Made by a program: the position numbers and the translations under genes
Notes under the pieces: generated by a model
Seen by the model: only the letters and a program-made list of their open reading frames with translations
The model's database searches: none
What the model was told of the DNA's origin: nothing
Assembly: GCF_025602895.1 (NCBI RefSeq)
Contig: NW_026516255.1
Location: forward strand, 186,001 to 250,000
DNA: 64,000 nucleotides
Direction: 5' to 3'
Source of the DNA: Polychytrium aggregatum
Taxonomy: Eukaryota > Chytridiomycota > Chytridiomycetes > Polychytriales
Shown: in pieces, positions 1 through 10,400 of the stretch
How the letters are laid out: each line of letters opens with the position of its first letter
How positions within the stretch are numbered: position 1 is the stretch's first letter

Positions 1-139
1 CGTCTGTCCTGCTCGCCTTCCTTTCTGCATCAAGACCTGGCCTTGCTCCTCGTCCTGCTTGTTTGATCAGCTTTTGTCCTCCCCCCCCTCCCGCTTACCG
101 CTCGCAGCTTCTCCCTCATCCGCTTCGCGACCCGCCCAC

Positions 140-3100
140 ATGCAAAACCCGATCATTGTTGTTGGTGGTGGTTTGGCCGGCCTTTCTGCCGCCCACACCA
201 TCGTCGAACGCGGCGGCAACGTCGTTTTGCTTGACAAGAACCCCTTCCTTGGAGGTAAGCGTGCGTCTCTGCACATTACCACGGCCTATCTCGTTTCCCG
301 TGAAGTACACCTGCTTTCCTTGATCATGGGCTGGCTTGCCACTCTTTTTCTCGCTTGATCCACCGCGACCCTGGTTCATTCGATTGTCCGTCATCGTTGG
401 TCAGCGAACGACCCAAATGTCGCGACATGACTCATTCTTCACGGCGGCTTGCTGATCCCTGTGTCGGTGGTCGGCGCGGCTCTCTATCTCTGATTTGCGG
501 TTTTGCGCGAGCGAGGCTTGTTCTGCGGCCCTCTCGAGTCTGTCCTTGACGTTTGCTTCGGACGTGCCGAGGCAATGGTCTCTGGACCCTTCTCTTGTCG
601 GCTGCTGTGATTTTGCTCCTATCGCCACCAACACACCCGTCGGCCATGTGCGGCTCTGCTCATCGCTTTCTGATCATGGTGCGACCCGCACTCATATCCG
701 CTCTGCGTCCGACTTCGCTGCTCTCCAGGCAACTCCACCAAAGCCACGTCCGGCATCAACGGTGCCGGCACCACCGCCCAGATGAAGCTCGGCATTCCCG
801 ACACTCCCGCCATCTTCTACGACGATTCTGCTCGTTCTGCCCGCGACCTGCTCAACCCGGCCCTCACCAAGGTTCTGACCTACAACTCGGCCTCGGCGGT
901 CGAGTGGATCTCGGAAAAGTTCAAGGTCGACATGTCCCTGGTTTCCCGGCTCGGTGGCCATTCCCAGCCCCGCACCCACCGCGGCAAGGAAATGTTCCCT
1001 GGCATGACCATGACCTACGCCCTCATGGAGACCTATGAGGATCTCTGCAAGAGCTCGCCCCACCGCGCCCAGCTTCTCAAGAAGGCCGAGGTCACCGAGC
1101 TGATCTACGAGAACAACCGTGTCGTTGGCGTGCGCTACCAGAAGGACGGCGCTGTCCACGAAGCCCGTGGCCCCGTCATCCTCGCTACTGGCGGCTATGC
1201 TGCCGATTTCACCAACACTTCGCTCCTGAGACAGTTCCGGTAAGCATCGGCCGCACATCGACCCGCATTTATTGAGGGCATTGCCCATGGGTGACTGGAA
1301 GCCAGATGCCAAGCATGTCCGACCATCGATCAGGCCCTCCTGACAGACTATATCGCTCCTTTCCGTGTCGCTCTCGTCATGCCTCTGCTACGATCGTGTG
1401 CTGTTCCCTGTGCCGGTGCATCTCGCTCGTGCACAGTCCGGAGCTGTGGGATCTGCCCACTACCAACGGCGACCACTGCACTGGCGATGGCATCAAGATG
1501 ACCCTTGCCATTGGCGGTGGCACCCTCCACATGGACAAGGTCCAGGTCCATCCCACGGGCCTTGTCGATCCCAAGGAGCCCGATGCTAAAGTCAAGGTAT
1601 GTACAGACCAGTCCATGTCCCGCTGCAGCCACTCGCCTTCTCTGTCGGAGACGCCCTCATTCACAGCATGGCTACAATCTTTTCCGTGTAGTTCCTGGCC
1701 GCTGAGGCCCTCCGCGGTGTGGGCGGTCTCCTTCTCGATGCCAACGGAAGCCGCTTCTGTGACGAGCTTGGCCACCGCGACTACGTCACCGGCATGATGA
1801 ACAAGAACAAGGGCCCCTTCCGCCTCGTTCTCAACGGCAAGGGCGGCAAGGAGATCGAGTGGCACTGCAAGGTAGGCTGTCGCTCGCGCCGTTCTTTTGT
1901 GTCGAGTCTCGCATGCAACTGCCACAACCCCACGCAGCTCCCACAACAGGTGTGCATGCCTCTCACCCTGCCTTCCTTCGCGCCATCCCGTCTGCAGCAC
2001 TACATGGGCCGTGGCCTCATGAAGCACTTCAAGAACGGCGAGGCCCTCGCCAGGGAAATCGGAATCTCCAAGGCCCACCTGGACGAGACCTTCCGCAAGT
2101 ACAACGAGATTGCCAGAACCAAGAACTGTCCTTTTGGCAAGAAGTACTTCCACAACCTCCCCTTCGACATCAACGACGAGTTCTTTGTTGCCGTCGTCTG
2201 CCCCGTCCTCCACTTCACCATGGGTGGCATCAAGATCGACGAGCACAGCCAGGTCTTCCACGGTGCCTCGGGTCAGATTATTCCGGGTCTCTACGCCTGC
2301 GGTGAAGTCGCCGGTGGTGTGCACGGTGCCAACCGCCTTGGCGGCAGCTCTCTGTTGGGCTGTGTCGTTTACGGACGGGTTGCTGGTGCCAGGTGAGAAT
2401 GGCATGCTGTACCGATCCCCGCACGAGCACACTGACACCCCACAACCACATTATCGATGCATAAACATCTGCTACGGATCCTGCGCTTGGAACTGACCGA
2501 ATCTGCATGTTCTCATCGATCCCGACTTGCAGCGCAAGCGCTTTCCACATGGAGCAGCTCTCCTCCAGCGCTGCTGCCCGCCGTCTCGGCAACATTGCTG
2601 GCCATCTGAGCGGCACCCCTGTCTCCATCTCCGTTGGCGGTGTCAACCTCCAGATTTCGTTCGATGGCCAGAGTGCCCCTGCCTCGGGCGCTGCTCCTGT
2701 TGCTGCTGCTCCAGCCGCCGCCGCCGCTCCCGCTGCCGCCCCTGCTCCTGCTCCTGCTGCCGCCGGCCAGCTCAAGGAGTATACCCTCGAGGAGGTTGCC
2801 AAGCACAACACGGACAAGGACTGCTGGGTCGTCGTCAACGGCGAAGTCCTGAACGCCACCAGCTTCCTCTCTGACCATCCTGGCGGCAAGAAAGCCATCA
2901 TGCTGTACGCTGGACGCGATGCCACCGAGGAGTGTAAGTACTGTCTGAGGCCAAGGTCGCATGAACCACGCGATTCTGCTGCTGCCGGCTCCTGCTGCCG
3001 GCTCCTGTTGCTTGTGGCATCCAATCATCCAATGGTTTGAAGGCTTGGCTGACCCTTCATGTTCTCGCTTCCGCTCTGGTCCTGGCCATGCACCATCCAC

Positions 3101-3248
3101 CATACGCTGTCCCGCGATCTTGGTGGTTCATTCTGGCTGTCTTCAACACACTTGTCGCGTGGGATTCTCGGCAGTCAACATGCTCCACAAGCCCGATGTC
3201 GTGGCCAAGTATGCGCCCGAGATCATCATTGGCAAATTGAAGAAGTAA
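140..3248 (+). CDS. OSM1: Soluble fumarate reductase (Osm1/Frd1 type) with C-terminal cytochrome b5 domain
   Basis: Seven exons (140-254, 729-1239, 1437-1596, 1692-1871, 1998-2392, 2533-2933, 3175-3248) give 611 residues. The product is an FAD enzyme expected to reduce fumarate to succinate and so re-oxidise reduced flavins or NADH under low oxygen. Visible features: the N-terminal dinucleotide fold VVGGGLAGLSAA at residues 7-18, GGNSTKATSGINGAGT, the substrate/active-site stretch DKVQVHPTG, FLAAEALRGVGG, and GEVAGGVHGANRLGGSSLL near the end of the flavoprotein part. An Ala/Pro linker follows, then a cytochrome b5 fold with the heme-ligand motif HPGG and a second histidine in NMLHKP, split by the last intron. 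The first in-frame ATG is at 140, with no clear signal peptide. Fungal Osm1 proteins with a b5 tail are known from memory in filamentous fungi; the yeast enzymes lack it. The intracellular site is uncertain. Confidence 0.9.
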
Positions 3249-4121
3249 ACCGGCTGTGCCATCACTTGCCCTTTGATTTCATCTTGCCCTTTGATTTCAT
3301 CTTGCCCTTTGATTTCATCTTGCCCTTTGATTTCATCTTGCCCTTTGATTTCATCTTGCCTTTTCGCCCCTCTGTTCTTTTCTCCTTGCCAACTTCATCT
3401 CCTCGTATCTTATCCTGGCCATATGTTCACTGAGTGATTGCTCGCAGTGCTTTAATGAATACAAAACGCGGCCAGAAACCGGTCCTATTGAGCCAATATT
3501 CCGCGGGGGGAGGCGGGGAAGTGATGGCCGATTCACAAACTGCTATCCAATCGAGTCGCAGAATCGCAATGCGACAGGGCATGGCGATCAGTGGCGCCGT
3601 GGTTGGTTAGTTAGTTGCCTGGCTGTGGAAACGAGCTGAGCCTGTCTTTCGCACCCAGAGAATGGCAGTCGCTGGTTCCGAAAGTCAGGCAGTCAAGAAC
3701 GGCCAGGCGGGTGAATCTTTTCCTTGGGAGTCTATCCCTTGATATCCCATCGGCCGAGCCCATCACAGCAGTGCGAGCACTGCCCGATGCTGTTCAGCCA
3801 TGGCCGATCGACAGCATTCCGTCCCTGTACATGGCATCTCTCGTTTCAACATGGACGGGCGGCAGCGGTGCCTCATCTATGCACGTGGCCGCCATCGTAT
3901 GATGTGTGCGAATCAGAAAAACACCGCCCGTCAACAAGCGCGGGCGTCAGCATTGCCGTCGGCATCAGCACCACCCATCAACATCGGCACCACCGCCGAC
4001 ACCACCGCCGACACCATCGCCGATCCACTCGTTCTAGTCAATCGCTCGCTCGGATTCAGCACGAACGCCTCGGCCAGCGAAACAGCCGGCACTCTCCCTT
4101 TGCCTTGATAAACGTCGATAG
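3249..4121. other. Intergenic region between fumarate reductase and DRC4
   Basis: No gene is supported here. It holds the 18-bp tandem array just after the fumarate reductase stop, a short GCCGACACCACC-type repeat near 3985-4022, and the presumed promoter and 5' leader of DRC4. The open frames present have no family signal. Confidence 0.6.
3265..3360 (+). repeat. 18-bp tandem repeat, 5.3 copies
   Basis: The unit CTTGCCCTTTGATTTCAT occurs five times without a mismatch and is followed by a six-base partial copy. It begins 16 bases after the fumarate reductase stop codon, so it probably lies in the 3' UTR. There are no spacers, so it is a minisatellite and not a CRISPR array. Confidence 0.95.
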
Positions 4122-6803
4122 ATGGTATGTCGGCCAGCCCCGTCCACGCGATGGGCCGGTGGAATCAGTTCCCACACTCTTTACGTGTTCGCAAGGGGGG
4201 GGGGAGGCACCATCGTTGGGTGCATCTTCAAATCTCGCCGCAGTATCAGAGTCTGGGCTGCCCGGTTTGATTCCTCCCATGAGGCCGTGACATTCACAAT
4301 TCTTGCACATTGCTGGCTTGACCCACCGACTGGCTCGCGTCTGTTCGCTTGCATGCCGCGATATCGAAATGGCTTGATTGAATCCTCACGTACCTCAACA
4401 ACCTCTTTTGTGGGGATGCCAACGATACTGGGGCGTGGTTGGCTTGTCATCACCATCACCACCATCATCGTCATTATCATCATCATCGTCACCATCATCA
4501 TTATCATCATCGCCATCATCGTCATCATCACGTCCTTCCATCCAAATAGAGCGCCGCAGCCAAAAAGAAGGCCTCTGCCGGCGGCGCCAAGTCCCGGGGG
4601 GCCAGCGCCAAAGACGGAGCCAACGGAGCGAATGGTTCCGGATCTCAGGCCAAACTGGCGCCCGGCGAAAAGACCAAGGAGGAACTGGAGGCCGAGATCA
4701 AGAAAATCATGGACGAGCTCGCTTCCGAGCGCGAAGAGAGAAACTACTTTCAGCTGGAAAGGGTGAGTCTTGTCGGGGCTGGGAAGGAACGGGGCGGAGG
4801 AGGGTGGCAGGGCGAGCGAACACGAATGTAGGTCGAAGAAAGCACGAAGGAAAGATAAGGAGGCGAGGCGACTGCGGTCCAGACGAACGGCGAGATTCGC
4901 TTTGGAATATTGCCCTAAAGACATACACATGCACATGCACATACACATGCACATGCACATGCACAGGCGTGCATCGATACTCACATCCGTACCCGTTCAT
5001 CCAGGATAAAATCAGTCAGTTCTGGGAGATCTCCAAGAATGAGCTGACCGAGTCCAAGAACGAGCTGCTGAACAAGGACAGGGAGCTGGAAGAGTTGGAA
5101 GAAAAGCACCAAGTCGAAATCAAGGTGCGAGAAGCACTTCGGCAGTCGCTGTTGTTACTGGACGACCTTGGCCGGCATTGTGGCGGGACTCATCACAGCT
5201 CGATATATTCTCCGGCCCCTTCTTTCCATCTCCCCGAAACTATCGAACCGATGCCCATGGTGGCTGGTGTCGCAGGTCTACAAGCAAAAAATCAAGCATT
5301 TGCTGTACGAGTATCAGAACAATGTAGCGCATCTGCAGGTCGACTCTGAGCGAGCGCTGCAGGTGGAGCAGGAGGAGCACATTGCCCGCGAGCAGCAGCT
5401 CAAGCGCGACAAGCGTAGTCTCAAGCTCGAGCTCAAGGAGTTTGAGCTCTCGCACGAGGACATCATCAAAAATCTCAAGAACAAACACGACCAGGAGATC
5501 ACCAAGCTGCGAGCGGACTACGAGCAGCGGGCGCGCGAGCTCCATGCAAAGTACGAGAAGCAGATGAAGGTCATCCGCGAGGATCTCGACACCAAGCGCA
5601 AAAACGAGATCCACGAGATCGAGGAGCGCAAGAATGGCCAAATCAACGCTCTCATGAAGAACCACGACAAGGGCTTTACCGAGATCAAAAACTACTACAA
5701 CGACATCACGCTGAACAACCTGGCCCTTATCAACTCGCTCAAGGTGAGAACCGGGCCTGTTCACCCTTGGGACTGGAAGACATCTCCTTTCTTGTCTTGG
5801 CGCGGAAATATGATGGAGATGCATGGGTCCACGGGCCAAAGGACCGATACTAAGCGTTGGCTTTGGCCCGCACCTCCAGGAACAAGTCGAGGAGATGAAG
5901 AAGAAGGAAGAGCGGAATGAAAAGTTGATGGCCGATATCACTTCCGAGAACAAGCGTTTGTCGGAGCCTCTGCAGATCGCCCTGGCAGAGTGTGACCAGC
6001 TCAAGCGAGAACTGGCCCACTACGAGAAGGACAAGATGTCGCTACAGAACAGCAAGGCGCGACTCAAGGTCCTCGAGGAAAAGCACAAGCAGCTGCTGTG
6101 GGAGCACGAGGTGCTGGAGCAGCGGTTTGCCCAGGTGCAAAAAGAGCGGGACGAGCTGTACGAGAACTTTGTCGACCGCATCATTAGCGTGCAGCAAAAG
6201 ACTGGCTTCAAGAACCTGGTACGTCCGATCGCATCTAGCACGTTTGCCTCAAGTCGACTCGGCTCGGCTCGGTTCGGCTCGACTCGCGCGCGACTAACCA
6301 TCTGTCCGTGAACGTGCCCCGAGCAGATCCTCGAGAAGAAGGTCGATAGTCTGAAGGATAATCTCGAGAAAAAGGAGCTTCAGCTCAACGAGATTCTCAA
6401 GGCCACCAATCTGGATCCGATCACCCTGAACAACCTCACGAAGCGGCTGGAGGAGGTCCTGGAGAATAAGAACCAGCTCATCAAAGAGCTGCAATATGAT
6501 CTGTCCAAGGTCACCAAGGCAAGTGTCCAGGGCTTTGACAGGAGCGGCCCGTTCCTTGTTGGACACGGCAACTCCTGGATATCACGAGGCTGTGTCTTGT
6601 CCATCCCGCTGACGTTTCCATCTCTGCAACATTGCTGCATGGTTCGGGGGCTGCACCAGGCTCACAACGACATGATTCGCGTCTACGAGGCAAAGCTGAC
6701 CGAGTTCACGATCCCGCTGGAGGAGCTGGGATTCAAGCCACTCGTGATCGGCGCCAAGACAACGACCAACCCAGCGGGCCTGGTTGCCGCTCCTCCGACG
6801 TAG
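4122..6803 (+). CDS. DRC4: Dynein regulatory complex subunit 4 (DRC4 / GAS8)
   Basis: Exons 4550-4762, 5005-5124, 5276-5743, 5880-6218, 6327-6518 and 6660-6803 encode a coiled-coil protein. It matches the GAS8 layout: Lys/Ala-rich N terminus, then [32 protein letters not shown], long helices, and [14 protein letters not shown] before the GFKPL end. With an inferred first exon of just the start codon at 4122-4124 followed by a perfect GTATGT donor, the protein is 492 residues, close to human GAS8 (about 478). DRC4 is a core part of the nexin link between axonemal doublets, so this implies motile zoospores. All introns are phase 0. The intron at 6519-6659 starts GCAAGT, a GC-AG intron. Introns 1 and 2 contain ATC-rich and (ACATGC)n repeats. 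The identity is firm; the start exon is an inference. Confidence 0.92.
4921..4966 (+). repeat. (ACATGC)n hexanucleotide repeat in DRC4 intron 2
   Basis: About seven copies of ACATGC with one ACATAC variant lie inside the intron 4763-5004, roughly 40 bases before the splice acceptor. Confidence 0.9.
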
Positions 6804-7087
6804 CTCCCAAGTGCATGTCACGCAAGCACTGGATCTGTCGATGCGTTATTCTTGTCATGACGTCACCAGAACAAACTGAAAACAACGAGAGCATGCCGAC
6901 TAGTTTGCGGGGTGGGAAGCAATTGGAGGAAGGGAGTTGCATCGGCTGCTATCGGTAGCATCGGCGTAGACAGGTCTTGGGCCGCCGTATGGAGTATCAT
7001 CATCCGAGGTGGGAATCGGATGTCGAAGGGTGTGGTGTGGTGTCCTGAATCACTAGTCGTATATGCAAAATTTTTAGCTCATTCAAC

Positions 7088-7160
7088 GGCCGCATGGCCA
7101 AATGGATAAGGCGCTTGACTACGAATCAAGAGATTCCAGGTTCGACCCCTGGTGTGGTCG
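7088..7160 (+). tRNA. tRNA-Arg (anticodon ACG)
   Basis: A 73-base cloverleaf can be folded by eye. The acceptor stem GGCCGCA pairs with TGTGGTC through two G-U pairs. The D arm is GCC/GGC, the anticodon stem is CTTGA/TCAAG with loop CTACGAA, and the T arm is CCAGG/CCTGG with loop TTCGACC. The discriminator is G. The B box GGTTCGACCCC lies at 7139-7149. No intron. It sits between the convergent DRC4 and Hpc2 genes. Confidence 0.95.
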
Positions 7161-7164
7161 GTTC

Positions 7165-7171
7165 TTTTTTT
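7165..7171 (+). terminator. RNA polymerase III terminator of tRNA-Arg
   Basis: A run of seven T residues starts five bases after the tRNA 3' end, the usual Pol III stop signal. Confidence 0.85.
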
Positions 7172-7493
7172 CTCTCGTCCTTCGCACTCCCATCAACGTT
7201 TTGTTCTCTCAGCCAGTCGAACTCTCGTGCTTTGTCTGTGCTCCGGGTTGCGGAGCCTGCAGAGCGGAATCGGCGACATGTTGCTTTATGGCATCTCTTT
7301 GGGCAGAAGTGCACACATCTATTATCCGCAACGGCCAAGATTATGCCTCTTGTACCCACTTCAATTATCAATCAAGACGGGAAACAATCGCTCGGCAGAC
7401 ATTATGCAGATCATCGCGGCCATATTCGTCAGAGGCTCGCCCAGCACGCCCAGCACGCCCAAAACTGCGGCGAGCAGCGCACTGCTCGGCCCT
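7172..7493. other. Short gap between tRNA-Arg and the Hpc2-like gene end
   Basis: Nothing is recognisable in this stretch apart from a small CCCAGCACG duplication near 7441-7459. It should contain the 3' UTR of the Hpc2-like gene on the minus strand. Confidence 0.5.
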
Positions 7494-10400
7494 TCACTGT
7501 CGCGAGGCGGGGGGCATCGGTGCTGGCGGCACACTCGCACCCGCCTTCGCTGGATTCTTTGGGCCCGTTGGGCTCGTTATGGGCTTGGGCTCTGCTGCGG
7601 CTGAAGGCATAAATGTCGCCGGTGATTCTGGTGGTGCTCCTGAGCTCCTTGGCGCGGCGGAAGGCTTTGCGTGGGGATCCAGGACCGGACCGGATACCAA
7701 CATCGACATCGGGACTGACGAGGATCCCGCGGTCGTCTTTGGTTTGGGCTTTGGTGCCGATGTAGGAGCGGGTGGCGGTGTGGGCAGCGTTGTGGTTCGT
7801 GCGGGTGTTGATGCTGGTGACGCTGTGGTGTGTGCGTGTGTCGGTGTCGGTGTCGGCGGCAACGTGGCCCGTGCCGACGCCGGAGCCGTCGTTGATGTCG
7901 TGCGCGGGGTCGAGGCCGCAGGTGAAGCCACAGTTGCAGTTGTGGTTGGCGCTGAGGGTTTAGTTGGTCGGGTTGCAGCTGGGGCAGGAGCTGCGGCTGA
8001 GGCCGGGGCAGAAGATGTAGCTCGATTCGAAGTTGGAGCCGGGGTGGGTTTTGGGGTTTGTACTTTGGCCGGGGCTTGTGCTTTGGGAGCCGGAGTCGAA
8101 GCTGGAGCTGTGGCTTTCGGAGCCGGTGTTGATGCTGGTACCGGTGTCGGAGCTTTGGAAGTCGGTGCTGATGGTTTAGGAGCCGGTGCTGACGCTTTAG
8201 GGGCCGCTGCTGATGCTGATGCTGAAGCGGAGGCAGGTGTTGGGGCTGGTGCTTTGGGAGCCGGTGCCTTGGCTGATGCCGGTGCTCGAGCGGCAGCCGA
8301 TGCCGGTGCTCGAGTTGCAGCGGGGGTTGGTGTTGTAACAGGGTTCGAAGTAGGCGTTGGGGTAGAAGCCGTGGCCCGGGCTGGAGTTGTATTAGCGGTC
8401 GGAGGTGTAGCTTTGGCTGCAGATGCGGCTGCAGCGGTGTTTGACGCTGCCGGCAACGGCGATGGCGATGGTGACGGTGACGGTGCCGAGTCTGGTGCAA
8501 ATGTAGGCTCAGTCATTCCATATCAAAGGAGGATCTGGCGCAGCGCAGCGCAGTGCAGAATCCCGCAGGCTCGATCGATCAGGAGGAGATACACTCGCTC
8601 ACCTTTCCCCGGGGTGTCGGTGTCCTTCTTGGTGCTGCTGCGCCTCCGGAAATATACGGTCTTCTTTAGATGGTCGATTGTCATCATGCCCGGCGGCCAG
8701 AACTTTACTATCTGTAGCCGGATAGAGAGTATTTCGTTTGTTGAGCCAAAAAAACAGTCAGTTTGGCCATGTTGCGGTGGTGTTTGGTTACATCGGTGGC
8801 AGGCAACTGGGGTCTCGGCTTGCTCTGTCGCAAATATAGAGGAGGGGGAGGGAGGGAAACCAACCTTTTCATAAAACGCCTGTTGGACTTTTTCTTCAAA
8901 GTACTGGGGATCTTTGTTGCCGAGTTTGCTACAGCGAGCGCAGCGATGATTTGCGATTTGTTAGACAAACATGAACCGGCCTTGATCCTTGTGCACGACT
9001 GTCGCCGGACCCTTCCCAGCAATAAGACTGCGCTGGCCAGAGCTGCAAGCCGAGCTGCGGCGATGCTTACGACAAGGCATTGTTCAACCGGGCCATCTCG
9101 CATTCGTTGTCAATCAGCTCCATCAGGGCATCCGTGAGCAGCGGAGCAAAGCGGAAGGTCGTTGAGCGATCTGGAGTTGCGATGGGGTTGCGATGGAGTT
9201 GCGATAGAGTACGGTCAGACAAATCGTGAGCAGCTGTCGAGTTACTGTTGACCCACATGTGCAATATCCCGTTCAGGTTGTGCGCGCGCGCGGCTGTGGG
9301 TATTTGGTACGCACTCTTATTTGCGCCGGAGCTTTCTCCAGTAGCGGGGCCCTGCTCGCTTTTGCTCTTATCGTCTAGCGAACGGAAAGATGCAAATCGA
9401 ATCATGTCAGCCACGGCAATGCGAACAGTCGCCCAGGATCGCAGTAGACTCGCGTGGTCGCGCACACGGCCCAGAATCGGTATTGCGTACCTTGGAGCTT
9501 CTTGTTATGGTGCTTTACATAAAGCTCAATGTTCTTTTGGAACTCAGGATAGAGCACATTCGACCGCTGGCACAGGGTGTTGATTTGCTCACGTAGCACA
9601 ATGCGTTCGACCAGTCGCTAAGGAGACGATGGTTAGCCCATGATTGCAAGCACTGCTGCGGGGTCTGACGCCTCGCGCTCTGTGACCTCCCTCGTCTCCA
9701 AGCTCACATGACAAGCCCAAGTCTACCTCTGGGGACCATCTTTCGTTTGGAACACGATAAACGTGCCAAACGAGGAAACACGGCCTACCTTAACGTTGAT
9801 AGCGCTGTACGGAAGGGCCATCATCAAGTGCCCAATGAAACTCTCGTTGATGCATAACTGATCCATAGCGGCTTTGCAGATGTCGCTAAGAGGCTCGTGA
9901 AGGTTGAGCGGAAGCTTGGTTTGACCGACAACGGTTTCTATGGAGCGCCGTATTGGTCGTGAGTGCGACGGAGTAACGGTGCATATATCCTGGGCGCTGG
10001 TCGATGCGGCTGCCTCTGAGCGGGAGAGAGGCAAGGGGAGGGGACTCCTGGGACAAATACACACCCTTTTTGGCTATATTCCGGAAGTTGTTGATCATCG
10101 CGAGGACGTCTTGATGTAAAAGACCCTGTTCCAAGCAGTGCCGCAGCAATTGTAAGCGCGTGGTGATCGTGCGCCCACACGGGCTGCGGCGGGAATTATC
10201 TCAAGCACCCCAATCGCTCTCAGTTGCCAAGCCATCCACTAAAAGCAAGAGCTCGGTTTGTGCTGCGGTGCGGCATTGGGCAACACCAAATCTGCGGCTC
10301 TGCCTGCCACACGATGATATGAACAACTTACTGGCACCGGCGGTCGCTCCGACTCCATGTTGAGCATTTCAAGCAGCAGGCTTTGGGGATATTTCGGTCT

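Noticed and set aside
3265-3360. Possible CRISPR-like array
   Set aside because: The repeats are directly adjacent with no spacers, in a eukaryotic 3' flank.
7102-8874. 590-codon plus-strand frame rich in Ala, Gly and Val
   Set aside because: It begins inside the tRNA, is antisense to the Hpc2-like last exons and mirrors their low complexity; no domain or splice evidence.
9375-9465. Extending an Hpc2 exon upstream through WATVRIAVADMIRF
   Set aside because: It would need a 42-base intron and breaks phase; the acceptor TTTCCGTTCGCTAG at 9375-9388 restores it.
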